In this document: positions 33,024 to 43,169 of the stretch, one piece after another
How the letters are laid out: every line of letters starts with the position of its first letter
Numbering within the stretch: position 1 is the first letter of the stretch
Made by a program: the position numbers and the translations under genes
NCBI GenBank assembly: GCA_031002005.1
Contig: JARYHS010013630.1
Span: forward strand, 26,999,112-27,063,111
Origin: Vandiemenella viatica
Lineage: Eukaryota; Arthropoda; Insecta; Orthoptera; Morabidae
Direction: 5' to 3'
DNA: 64,000 bases
Notes under the pieces: generated by a model
The model's database searches: none
Seen by the model: only the letters and a program-made list of their open reading frames with translations
What the model was told of the DNA's origin: nothing

Positions 33024-33717
33024 GTGTGGCAACGTAGTACTCATACTAGAAAAATCGACGTCCACCTGAATGAGTGTATGAGAGTAATAACTGGCACCCT
33101 AAAATCCACCCCAGTCCCCTGGTTGCACCTGATCAGCAAAATACCACATCCAAAGATAAGACGCCAAGAAGCAACGGCACGTGAGTGGATAAAACTACTC
33201 CATCCTAATCATCCACAGGATCTCCCAATCCACGAGGTTCTAAATAACTTACCACCCACTCGTCTTAAATCAAGAAATCCGGTATGGCAAGATGTATTTG
33301 AATTTGATGTCATGGAAAAATGGCGACAAAGCTGGAACTCCACATCTGTAAAACATTCAGATATTAAAGATCCCACAACTGGACTTCCAGGATTCCATCT
33401 AAATAGAGACCAGTGGGTCAAACTAAATCGCCTAAGAACAGGTCATGCGAAATGCAACGCCATGCTGTATAAGTGGGGTCTTCAGGATTCTCCTGCATGT
33501 GACTGCGGTGCTCCTTCCCAGAGTGTGGAGCATATTATCAGGGAATGCCCTCTACGGAAGTATGATGGACCATATGAAGATGTTTTTGGAGCTACAAGTT
33601 CCTTCTTAGAATGGCTGGAAGAATTAGACATCAGCTTGTGAACGCTACCAAAGTTCTTGTCATTGTATATATTTATTATTGTATTAGTTGCTTGCCATAC
33701 GACAAATAAATAAATAA
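33024..33717 (+). mobile_element. 5'-truncated LINE 3' end with target duplication
   Basis: It starts in the RT thumb (VWQRSTHTRKIDVHLN) and ends with a zinc-finger-like C-terminus CDCGAPSQSVEHIIRECPL (about 33500-33560), then WLEELDISL and a stop at 33641. A short 3' UTR ends in an (AAAT)n tail. The 9-bp duplication ACCCATCCA lies at 33015-33023 and 33718-33726. The remaining 205 or so codons are open, which suggests a recent insertion. It lies exactly in the C-box of the 5S-like segment of the host element. Confidence 0.85.
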
Positions 33718-33726
33718 ACCCATCCA

Positions 33727-33775
33727 AGTAAAAACCACGCATAACGTTGCCTTAACAGTTGGCATATGCAAGTGA
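33727..33775 (-). promoter_or_regulatory. 5S-rRNA-like internal control region
   Basis: On the minus strand GTTAAGGCAACGTTATGCG, TGGTTTTTACT and then (across the LINE, at 33005-33023) TGGATGGGTGACCACT. This follows the 5S rRNA order of A box (TTAAGCARCGT..GGCG), intermediate element (GGTTAGTACT) and C box (GATGGGKGACC). About 50 nt align by eye. In 5S genes this region is bound by TFIIIA and drives RNA polymerase III, so the element may be 5S-derived like SINE3 families. Confidence 0.6.
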
Positions 33776-33783
33776 GATTTAAC

Positions 33784-33815
33784 CTGATGAAGGCAACGAT
33801 GGCAGTTGCCGAAAC
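33784..33815 (+). ncRNA. Hammerhead-type ribozyme core, right end
   Basis: The inverted partner of the core at 32761-32792, with the same CTGATGA, stem GGCAAC/GTTGCC and GAAAC boxes on the + strand. Both copies have kept all core bases although the flanking ends differ at several positions, which argues for constraint or recent insertion. Stem III remains uncertain. Confidence 0.5.
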
Positions 33816-33920
33816 GTCGTTAAAAGATCCAAATAAATATATTAACCGGCAGAAAACCCGAGAGATATTTATTTCAACAATACGCCGGGAAAAACTAAAA
33901 TGTCATATTAATGCAAGATA

Positions 33921-34984
33921 TTTTGAATAAAGTTCCAATGTCCCTATTACTTCTATTGTTATTAAACTACTACATCTACTACTACTGCTATTGTTCCTAA
34001 TATTACTATCAACATTACTACTACTTCTAATGCCACTATTACTACCAATACTACTATTACGACCACCATTTGTCACAGCTGCATTTCAGTTCCAGTAACA
34101 TTCATTTTTTTCTTGGTGGTGTTTGATTGCGCTCTAAGGTTAGAGTCCCCAGGAACCGACAGCGAAGTCAGCCATCCGCTGTGGTCAGATTGGTGGCCGG
34201 ATGTATGCTGTATTTTTTACAGTGATGTCTGTTGCATGGAAAGGATCCATGTGGTTGTTTGGGATAATACAAAAGGGAGTATTTGTGGACCAAGGTTGGG
34301 TGATCTGCTGAAGCGCATGCGGTGGCAGTTGGAAGGATTTTGGGAGAGGAGAGTGCACATTTCTGGGAAGGAATGTACGAAATATTGCCCCTATTACAGG
34401 ATCTGGATAAAACCAAGAGACTGGGTTGTTTTCATAGTACGAGTGGTTGTGTGTGTGTGTGTGTGTGTGTGAGTGAGAGAGAGAGAGAGAGAGAGATAAA
34501 GGAATGGGAGGCAGTATGAAAGATATGCTTCTGTACAAGATCACGAGGGTAACAGTTGAGAATGATATTTTGTGATAGGTTTTAGAAGTACATGAATAGG
34601 GCTTTTCATCAAATAGATGCATCTCTCAAGGATGATAAGATTGTATGGAAAGGAACATTTGATGTGGAAGGGATGACATCTGTTGAAGTTAGTGCACTTG
34701 CGAACAGAGGTGTGAAGTGTACCTTGCTGTAGATCAGTGTCCATGACAAGGAACATGACAACATGTCTGTGGTAGTAAATCCATCTGAAGTTGATGGAAC
34801 AGATATTGTTGAGAGAATTGAAGTTTAGGAGGTGGTTCTCACTGTTGATCCAGTTTATAAATATATCAATGTAACTGAACCACACTCTGGCAACAAAAGG
34901 GATGTGTTTTGGGAAATGTCCTTCAGACTCTCCAGGAATTAGTTGGTTATAGGATGGGGCCATATGAGTAACCATGGCAGTGCT
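33921..34984. other. Unassigned stretch with simple repeats
   Basis: An interrupted trinucleotide tract (ACT/ATT-rich, 33965-34072) is followed by two longer open frames, 34113-34472 (+) and 34541-34975 (-). Neither resembles a known protein, and I do not call them genes. A compound GT/GA microsatellite lies at 34447-34496. Confidence 0.45.
34447..34496. repeat. Compound (GT)n(GA)n microsatellite
   Basis: About twelve GT units followed by about eleven GA units with one GAGTGA junction. Confidence 0.95.
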
Positions 34985-35357
34985 GCATGTCTCTGGATAT
35001 TTTTTTATATTTTTTTTATTTTATTGGCATTCGGTTAGAGACCATACAGCCAAACTACATTTTTACAAAGCTTCTTACATCCATTTGTGTAACTTATCTA
35101 TTTACACATTTCCTTATCTATATTAGGTTAAACTTATTACAATATTGTTGAATGTATATGCTATTTACAATATTCAAATTTCAAGTGCCTTCTTAAGTAC
35201 TGTAATCTAAAAAGCGTTGCTAGACAATATCAACTAGACTTAGTAATCAGCGGTTCTGTATATTCATTATTTTCTATTGATTAGTCTAAATTGCCGTATT
35301 TCTTTGACAAATCATCTGTAGAGGGTTAATCTATCTGGTGTTGGCCTCAATCGGTAG

Positions 35358-36465
35358 CAGTGGCGGCTGTACCTTAAGTGCGCTCGTGCGCTGAACCACC
35401 AATCCAAAAGATTTAAAAATGACAAAATATTAAGTACCTACTTCATCTTTATTTTTATATTACCATTTTAATATTTATTTTTAAACATACAAAAACAAAA
35501 ACGTATAAAAAATTAAATCTCCAATTATGGTGAAACAGTTTGAGCGCTTTACTAAACTATTAAGACTTATTTTCCTGTAAAGACAAATTCTCGTGCGCTT
35601 CGGCGAGTGCACGAGGACTGCTAATACAACTTGTAGGTGTACGAGTTAATACGCCTGACGCGTGAAACAAAAGATAGTTCATAGAAACGTATGGAGTAAT
35701 GAGTCAGTTGTCGAGCGCCGCACGAGCAAACCGAGGATTGCCGAGAGCACCCGATGTTTGACGAATTGGCTGGCTGGGCGCGCGAGGCGACGGCAGCCAT
35801 GATTGACATCTCGTTATTAGACTATCAGTATAGTTTCACTGTATGTGTGACGCGCTAATAATTGTTTATTTATATTACCGTAAATAATTGTTTTTAGTTT
35901 TTGTTTCGATTTTTTTCGAGAACTTTTATTCTATACTGTGTATGGTGTTAGTGAAAATGAGCATAAACATTGATTATATTAAAGAAAATAACAGAACTTT
36001 TCAAAATAAAGTGAACATAAAATTGGCCGGACCGCCACGGCCCTTTTTAAATTTAAAACAAGAGTGCAAATCGAAAAATAAAGCATTTACACGAAGTTTT
36101 AAAAGTGAAATGTATGATAGAAAGAAATGGTTGTGTGGATGTGAGCGTCTTAATGCATTCTTTTGTTTTCCTTGCATTATTTTTGGCGGAGAATCGATTT
36201 GGACAGAAACAGGAATCAAGGATTTGACGCATTTGAGTGAAAAAATAAAAAAACATGATTCTTCGCAAGTACACCTACAAAATGTAATGAGTTTGTCTGT
36301 GTTAGGCACGGTCGACATTCGTAATCAGCTAGATTCTGTGTATAGAAGCAATATCCAAAAGTATAATGAACAAGTTGATAAAAACAGGTATATTTTATCA
36401 CGTCTTATCGATTGTGTCAAGTTTTGTGGTGCACCACCAGTTTGATAACCCACCAGCCGCCACTG
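35358..36465 (+). mobile_element. hAT deletion derivative, 1.1 kb
   Basis: Termini CAGTGGCGGCTG and CAGCCGCCACTG are perfect inverse copies. The 8-bp duplication ATCGGTAG lies at 35350-35357 and 36466-36473. It keeps the 5' half of a transposase gene (35888-36445) and then jumps straight into the right terminal repeat, so the catalytic core is gone. Clean ends and an intact reading frame suggest recent activity in trans. Confidence 0.92.
35888..36445 (+). CDS. Truncated hAT transposase N-terminal half (TTF/ZMYM-type zinc finger)
   Basis: An intact 185-codon frame; the likeliest starts are ATGs at 35942 or 35957 (MSINIDYIKENN). It contains a zinc-finger-like region FTRSFKSEMY, KKWLCGCERLNAFFCFPCII (Cys-x-Cys...Cys-x2-Cys), and KIKKHDSSQVH (His residues). 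It then has the start of a DUF4371-like segment, RNQLDSVYRSNIQKYNEQV and ILSRLIDCVKFCGAPP. In the full family this part binds DNA and the missing part carries the DDE catalysis. The stop lies inside the terminal inverted repeat, so the C-terminus is a deletion junction. If expressed, it could bind hAT ends without cutting them, but that is inference. Confidence 0.7.
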   Translation: MFLVFVSIFFENFYSILCMVLVKMSINIDYIKENNRTFQNKVNIKLAGPPRPFLNLKQECKSKNKAFTRSFKSEMYDRKKWLCGCERLNAFFCFPCIIFGGESIWTETGIKDLTHLSEKIKKHDSSQVHLQNVMSLSVLGTVDIRNQLDSVYRSNIQKYNEQVDKNRYILSRLIDCVKFCGAPPV

Positions 36466-38160
36466 ATCGGTAGATTGGTGAGGATACTGTTAATTTTGCC
36501 AAGCTAGTTGTTGTGCTTGCGCGGAAGTGGGGTTGTGCTGTGGTTTGGGCTTTAGGTTTGAAGTATAGTCATTTCCTGTTTTACCTTCCAAGATTGGTTA
36601 GAATTCTATCCCTCCATCTTTTAAGTATCTGGCGAGGATGCTAAGTATTACTTTGTTGTTGCTGGAAAGTAGGAGGGTTACGTTTGTTGGAAGGGGGAAG
36701 CCGTTCTTGGCAAGATCTTTCATCATTTGGTTCTGGAGTTGTTGGTATTTATTGCATGAAAAAATTATGTGATTGATGTCTCCTATTGCCTGGTCTGAGC
36801 AGTCGCAGTATGGGGAATCTCTCAACCCTATTCGGTGTAGGTGGCTGGGGAAGTTACCGTGCTTAAATCGGGCTCTCGATATCGTAGTGATTAATCATCT
36901 GCTACTGTTCCAATTGTAAAACCAAGGTTTTGGAGATATGCTCGGTTGAATGGTTGCATAATATGAGGCTTTGATTTTTGAGGAGATCGTCCATTCCTCT
37001 TGCCATTTTTCCTTGGCTCTTAATTTGATGTTATGGGTTATATCCGAGATCGGGAGTTGCATGTTGATTACCTCTCCCCTCATGGATAGCTTGTTTTGCC
37101 AGGGCGTCCACTCGTTCGTTATGCTCGATACCTCTGTGAGATGGGATCCACATCAGAGTAGTCGTAATGCCAAGTTCCCGGTTCCGTTTCAGTTGTTGTA
37201 GAATTTCCAATACAACAGTTTGAATATGGCTATTCCAGGTAGTATTTTGTAAGCTCTTTAGTACGCTGAGGGAGTCCGTCAGGATGACGACTTTGTCCAT
37301 GTTGGTACTTTTGCTTTATCTGATGGCTTCCAGCAGGGCTTTTGCTTCAGCTGTATAGATGGATGCCTCTTCGGGTAGCGAAAATTGATTCGATTTGGGA
37401 CAGAAATATGCCGCTCCTACTCTATTATTTCCAGTGGTTTTCGATCCGTCTGTGAATATTTTAAGAGTGCTGTTGTCTGGTTTTGATAGGAATATGGATA
37501 TCTTGTGGATCAAATTTCCGGATTTGGCTTCCTCCCAGAGGATTGTGTGGGTTCTCTGTAGAGGAAGCTCGAAAGGTTCTTGAAAGATTGGGAGCATATT
37601 ATACGAGGATAGTTTGTCTTTGTATTTTAGCCAGAATTTATAGGCGTTTAACAGGAGAAGACGAGCTCGACTTTTCGCTCTATTTGCTATGGTTGATAAC
37701 CTCTCGAGACGTTCATGAATGGGGTGGCTATTGAGTGATAATCTTTCCATTAAAAATATTTCAGTTAGGTATGCTCGTCAAATGTGGAGCGGAGGTTCCC
37801 CTGATTCTACTAGTAATGCGTTTGTGGGAGTGGACCGAACGGCTCCTAAGCAGGCTCTAAGACAGCGTGATTGTAGTCTATCTAGTTTGTTCAGGGCATC
37901 TTTCCTAGCATTTTGATAAAACATGCCGTAGTCGATTAGTGGTCTGATCAGAGATCGATATATCAGGAGTAGGCTTTGAGGGTGAGCGCCCCACCAGACG
38001 CCAGATACCATTTTTATTATGTTGAGGCGGGAGATGGCTTTGTTATCAGTTGATCTATGTGTTGGGCCCAGTTGAGGCGATGGTCCAGTATCATCCCAAG
38101 GAATCGGCCTTGTCTTTTCAGAGCTACTTGGAAATTGAAGCAGAATTAGTTTTTGTAGAG

Positions 38161-38270
38161 AATGTATAGAGGCTGCATATCCAGGAATTGTTCCAGGTCT
38201 CCATTTTAGGGGAATGTTGGTATACTGGGATGTTACATCAGTGGAGACCAGGAAATAGTCTAAAGGAAGA
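38161..38270. other. Edge of I-like LINE, unassigned
   Basis: The minus-strand RT similarity fades upstream of about 38160. A few codons (WRPGTIPGYAASIHSLQK near 38200) may still belong to the RT. Confidence 0.35.
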
Positions 38271-38423
38271 GGGGTGTATCACAACCTAATTTCTGCTTGT
38301 AGATAATGGTCCAGGCTGATACAATTGAATTGCTGCTTGAAAATAATACATCTTGCGATTGACAACAGCAGTATTATAACGTCATTAATGAATGTTGCTG
38401 TAGCGGAATCCCGATCTCCAGTC
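38271..38423 (+). mobile_element. MITE family M1, copy 4 (partial)
   Basis: Matches copy 1 in the same orientation: GTATCACAACCTAATTTCTGC, ATAATGGTCCAGGCTG, GCTTGAAAATAAT, ACAACAGCAGTATT and GCGGAATCCCGATCTCCAGT. The right terminus is well kept; the left terminus is missing. Confidence 0.65.
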
Positions 38424-41400
38424 AACATCGCCATGTTGCACAGTCTTCTTGCTTTCTGACTTCCCTGTAAACATTTACGTAAAGAATTGGCATATTTCTT
38501 TCCTTAGGAGGAGCTCAAACAACATTCTTCTGAAAAATATTACATGTTGTTATAATATACATTTCGTATAGCATGGTAGTAATTTAGAAAAGAAGGAACA
38601 ATTTCCCTAAGTATTTGTTCACAAATGGTGTAGTGCTTCTACATATGGAGCAGCTAAAATAATAAAGGTTAGATGCTAGTAATATTGCTCTATTTTGTAT
38701 ACATTATTGCAAAGCTTATAGTCCTTACCTTCGATATATTGTCTGGAAACCAGAAAATTGTTGGTAATTATTTCAATTTTTCCAGAAACATTGTTTCTCA
38801 AGATGCTAGGAACATATAATGCTATATTACAAGGGAGCAAAATTGTCCCAGCATATTTTAGCCAACCACTCCCTCAATTTACTCAAATCTCGCAGCGGAA
38901 ATCTGCATCAAAAGAAAATTTTAAACATTTGATCAATAGTGCTGTCAGATTACATCAACAGTGCTGTCAGATTACATCTAGGGGTAAAGATAGATAGAAA
39001 ATTCGGAACTTATTTAAATGTATACTTCACGATAAATTTGTGCCTCTTGTAGCACAGTTGGTGCAGTTATATGCAGCGCAAGACTTGAACATCGTACTGC
39101 ATTATTATGAGGCCAATTCCTTGCAGAATTGTGATCTCCTGTAATCCCTGAGGAAGTAAGGGGTGTGTTTGATGAAGAAAGGGAGGTTCTGCATGATTGT
39201 TGTAATTCTTGGGGAAACTTGGAGCCACCAACAGGTATCACCACAAGTTGCTACTATATAATTGCAAGAGATCAAATGGCAGTTTGTGGTCTAGAAGTAT
39301 GATTGTAAACTAGTTTCTAAAAGAGTGGGAACCCTGGTTTGTTCCTCAACAGAAAACATGGATAAACCGTTTTATTCTCTTTTTAATTTCTGTACAGAAG
39401 GCAGAAAATGGTTTGTGATTTGAATGTAGTTTATGTCAGTCAACCAAATTCTGATTAAGAGATGGAGCTATACAGTAATAAGCTCCATAAAGCAAGATAC
39501 TTAAACGTACAGTGAACACATCTCCAAATATCCACCAAATCAGTCTGTTCTGTCCAAGCAGCATTTCGATATTTTCCTGGTGGAAGTCTAAGAACTTAAG
39601 CAAACATTCCCTATTCTGTTCAGAGGATGTAATGTTATGACTTTCATTGTTGTCTTAAACATCCATTGAAAGATATGCAATTAGGTATGTTTTATGTATT
39701 TCACAAGATAAAATCTGTGCAGGAGATCATGACCTATGGCCAACCGATTTCATTCAGATTCAATGTGGTGGTTGAGTACTACCCAAAACCATGTCCTGTA
39801 CAGGGATTTTGGGCACCACTCCATAGTAAAAAAAAAAAAAAAAAAAAATAATAAAAATTGTGACATACTTTCAGAAAGGCTATAAAAAATGAGTAATTTG
39901 TAAATATATATGTAGGTTATGCAGATTACATTTTTGTTTCAGAAAACATGATTATTAAACAAGGTTTATTTCAATAATGTCCCGTCTCTGCCATAGTTTG
40001 GTGGCAGTGATACAGGCTGAAGGTGCCAAGTTTGAGATCATCCATATTACACTTTTTTCTTCAATAATATTTCTTCACAAACACACATTTGGACTAATGA
40101 ATATCATGGCAAATTTATTTGTGTTAGTAACTATTGGAATCTGGTATTGACCAAGATTGTAGCGACCTGAGCAGCAAGCCGTCACAAAACCCAGGGTTCG
40201 CTTTGACCAATCACTTCCTTCGTTTTACCTGAGATATGTGGTCAAAGATCTTATACTCCTACTTTTACTTATAACTACTAAATGATCAGGAATTCAGTGT
40301 TAGCAATTGAAATAGCAGGAAAAAGATTAAGCAACTTTAATAAATTCACTGAAATGGGATACATAGACAAAGATATGAAAATCATGGAAATACCGAATTA
40401 AAATAGCTCTGATTCAATTCAATAAGATTACTATTGAAAATCTAGTCACTCGAAGTGTATTTCCCATGTCAGCAGAGGATGAGAGAATGCATTAGCCAGT
40501 TGCTTTTAATTCCGACGTGGACTCCTCGAGAGCGTAGTGAAGAGTGTGCTCTGTAGCTGTAGGCCAGGAGAGGCGTAAATGATTTTCATTCGCTATTCAT
40601 CAAGTGTCTATCAAGTGTCATTAAGCCTTACTAAGTACCTTACAGAAAGCGGGATGGGCTTGAAACATGCTGCATCTAAAAAAAATGTTACCTGCCTCCA
40701 AGAACATGAGAAAGTTACTTCATCTGAACATGCCATGCTTAAAATTGTAGCAATTCATTATAAGATATTCATTAAAGCAGTTGTAAATTTGTTCCAACAA
40801 ATCTTTGTAAATTTATTAAATTTAAATGTGAATAGCATTATTTCTCTCCTCTGTCAATCATGTTTTAACTTCACCTTCGCATTATGCAAGATGAAATTTA
40901 TAGTAAAAATATGGAAAGGAGAGAGATTTTGTGCACCAAGCGCACTGAGTGAAACGCCTGGATGTAAGAACATATTTCCACAGTTCCTCACACAGATATA
41001 TTTACACTAATGTACATAACCATAAATTGCTTGTTAGGAAATATATTTCACTTGAAAGAAAGTTCAATACACATGGACTCGAACTTATTGTCATTCACAA
41101 CTCACTACCATGAAACTAAATACCAAATATCCCCCCTCCCTCCCAAAGAAAAAAATGTAATTGAAGTATAAGCCTTGGCAGAAAAACATTTTTTCTGCTG
41201 TTTCTAAAAAAACTGTTAACATTAACCCCATCAAGGCTGCCCAACCAATTTTGAAGGCGGGTCAAAATTTTGGCTTTAACTTGACCTGCGGGCCACAATT
41301 TCGATTCTATGTCGGCCTGCAGGCCACAATTTCGATTCTATGTTAGCCTGCAGGCCACCTAATAGTTGTATATATTTACAATGGATATTTAAATAAAATA

Positions 41401-41639
41401 AAAATATATGTAACTCAGTTTAGTTATAATCAGAAATTAACTTTGAAGTGGTTTTTTAATAATAAACCAAAAGTAAAAAAACATCAATGAGACCTTTGAT
41501 GTGGTTTTTGGGCAAGCATATACGAGAGCGCTGCTGTTAGTGGGCAAATTCAAATATGTCAGTGCGTTTGTGATTGGGCAATCTGAAACTATATTATACC
41601 ATGATCAAACAAAGATTCAGGGATAAAGTATTAAGACTG
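38424..41639. other. Unassigned intronic stretch with minor repeats
   Basis: No gene supported. It contains a perfect direct duplication of GTGCTGTCAGATTACATC (about 38940-38978), an A-run at 39829-39849 that could mark an old retroelement 3' end, and a direct pair of CAGGCCACAATTTCGATTCTATGT-like 33-mers at about 41285-41355. AAGGCTGCCCAACCAATTTT near 41233 looks like one terminus of a non-autonomous hAT, but I cannot find its partner. Open frames such as 40579-41010 have no recognisable similarity. Confidence 0.4.
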
Positions 41640-41765
41640 CAACGCATATCCGGTAGTGGACATGACTGACCACAATCTGATGAAATGCAGACTGAAATTC
41701 AATAGAATGAAGAAACAATACAAGCAGAACAGACTGGAAGTGAACAAATTGAAACAATCGTAACA
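41640..41765 (+). pseudogene. Short LINE endonuclease C-terminal scrap
   Basis: One frame reads VVDMTDHNLMKCRLKFN then KQYKQNRLEVNKLKQ and a stop. It resembles the end of a LINE endonuclease (the S/T-D-H catalytic motif) and start of the linker. Very short, so tentative. Confidence 0.35.
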
Positions 41766-42071
41766 TTTCGGCTAACTGTCTGCAGCATTGTCAATAGAAC
41801 TGACTGTGGACCTCTGGTTCAGAGCCATGTTGAGGGCATGAACCAGAGACTGCAGATTCCTTGATCTTCGCCCTGGGGTTAAGTCGTGTAGGGATCCCTT
41901 GGTTAGATCATATGTGCACTACACACATGAATCGGCTATATGGCTGGCAAGGGCCATGTGGTGTGCATTGGGGTTTTTTTTTTTTTAGGCTGAGGACAGG
42001 AAATTGGCTTACAAACAGCCCAAATAAATTTAACTCCACGTATGATGGGTAGCTTAAAGGATTCTTGAACA

Positions 42072-42995
42072 TTGCAAGTTCTAGTAATTAACTGCAGAAG
42101 TGTTTGTAATAAACAGCCTGAACTCGAAAATGTTATACGTAGTACAGATGCTGATATTGTAATAAGCACAGAAAATTGTTTAAAACCAGATATAAGTTCC
42201 ATAGATATCTTTAATAGCAGCATGAACGTTTTCCGTAAGGATCGGTTCCATTCCCATGGTGGTGGTGTATTTATAGCTGTTAGTAAGTACCTCCCATGTA
42301 ACGAAATAGTTGTCGATTCTGTCTGCGAAATCTTATGGATTAAGCTCAATGTAGCTAGTACAAAACTTGTGATAGGCTCCTTCTATCGTCCACCAGATGC
42401 AGGCGCAACTATTGCAGAGGCCTTAAAGAATAATGTAAATAATATAGCTTGTCAATTTCCAGACCATACAATAATGCTAGGTGGTGACTTCAGCTTGCCA
42501 TATATTGACTGTACTAATTACGTTCATGTTACTGGTGGCAGGGATAAAGCTTGCAAAATCATTCTAGACCTTTTCTCAGATCACAATCTTGAGCAGCTCG
42601 TAACCGAACCAACGCGATGCCTCAACAGTAACGAAAATATTTTTGATATTGAATTATTCATGGACATTTCTACTACCACGGGAATAAGTGATCACAAAGC
42701 TGTAATTGCTACAGTAAAATTAACAACCATGTGCAAAACCAAAAAAGAATGGATCGTTTACAGATTCGAAAAGGCTTCTAAAGAGTGTTTTAGAATGTTT
42801 TTGAGGCATAATTACCATACCTTCGTAGTAGGAAGAGGCACTGTTAAAGAAATATGGCATCGATTGATATGTATAGTCTGGAAAGGTATGGACTTGCATA
42901 TACTGAAACAGACAATCAGGGAAGGGAATGATCCACCATGGTATACATGTGACGTTAAACGGTTACTTAAAAAGCAAAGGAAGATACGTGCATGA
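42072..42995 (+). CDS. CR1-like LINE apurinic-type endonuclease and linker
   Basis: An intact 307-codon frame. Endonuclease motifs in order: INCRSVCNK (substrate loop), TENCLKPDI (catalytic Glu), GGGVFIAVSK, GSFYRPPD, GGDFSLPYID (catalytic Asp-x-Ser, where most relatives have Asn), EPTRCLNSNENIFDI, and TTGISDHKAVI (catalytic Asp-His). The linker ends NDPPWYTCDVKRLLKKQRK, before a stop at 42993. In this family the domain nicks chromosomal DNA to prime reverse transcription. It is a domain of a broken polyprotein rather than a separate gene. The ATG at 42072 may not be the original start. Confidence 0.78.
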   Translation: MQVLVINCRSVCNKQPELENVIRSTDADIVISTENCLKPDISSIDIFNSSMNVFRKDRFHSHGGGVFIAVSKYLPCNEIVVDSVCEILWIKLNVASTKLVIGSFYRPPDAGATIAEALKNNVNNIACQFPDHTIMLGGDFSLPYIDCTNYVHVTGGRDKACKIILDLFSDHNLEQLVTEPTRCLNSNENIFDIELFMDISTTTGISDHKAVIATVKLTTMCKTKKEWIVYRFEKASKECFRMFLRHNYHTFVVGRGTVKEIWHRLICIVWKGMDLHILKQTIREGNDPPWYTCDVKRLLKKQRKIRA

Positions 42996-43144
42996 TCAAG
43001 GACGATGCAGAGGACCGATTTAGATAAGTGGGATGAGATAAGGGGACATGTCAAGAATGCGATGCACGAGTCCTTTAATGACTTTCGTTGCAATGCTCTC
43101 TCTAAGAACCTCACCAAAAACCCTAAGAAATTTTGGTTGTATGT

Positions 43145-43169
43145 AAAAAAAAAAAAAAAAAAAAAAAAA
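43145..43169. repeat. A-run at the left edge of the nested transposon
   Basis: About 25 A residues directly following the LINE codons for WLYV. It may be expansion of a Lys-rich codon tract or the trace of a retroposition event. Confidence 0.85.

Larger units (their letters stand above)
32707..33906. mobile_element. Penelope-like non-autonomous element with inverted ends, 1.2 kb
   Basis: The ends are inverted copies about 100 bp long: left 32707-32810 (CTCGGGTTTTCTG, AACGACGTTTCGGCAACTGCC, CATCAGGTTAAATCTCACTTGC), right 33764-33880. The GATGAAGGCAACGATGGCAG / TTGCCGAAACG motif is characteristic of Penelope-like element termini. A 14-bp duplication, ATTAATGCAAGATA, flanks it at 32693-32706 and 33907-33920. 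The interior holds a 5S-rRNA-like stretch and a later LINE insertion (33024-33717). There is no Penelope RT or GIY-YIG frame, so any mobility would need help. Confidence 0.75.
34985..38160 (-). mobile_element. I-like LINE with RNase H, 5' truncated
   Basis: Right to left: RT thumb (WWGAHPQSLLLIYRSLIRP at about 37970; RCLRACLGAVRSTP at about 37840); an RNase H domain starting KIFTDGSK (about 37450), then EASIYTAEAKALLEAIR (about 37370), VVILTDSLSVLKSLQ (about 37280) and WIPSHRGIEHNERVDALAK (about 37150); and a CDCS...HIIFSC zinc-like C-terminus (about 36800). An RNase H after the RT marks I-group LINEs. The 3' UTR runs to an AATAAA-type A-rich end near 35010. Frameshifts separate the domains. 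A hAT (35358-36465) sits in its 3' UTR. Confidence 0.82.

Noticed and set aside
33965..34072. A CRISPR-like or coding repeat
   Set aside because: Simple trinucleotide-rich sequence without regular spacers or a protein; treated as low-complexity.
34541..34975. 144-codon minus-strand frame
   Set aside because: No known motif and an AT-rich composition like surrounding noncoding DNA; chance opening is likely.
40579..41010. 143-codon plus-strand frame
   Set aside because: Hydrophobic, codon usage like noncoding DNA, no domain; not convincing as a gene.
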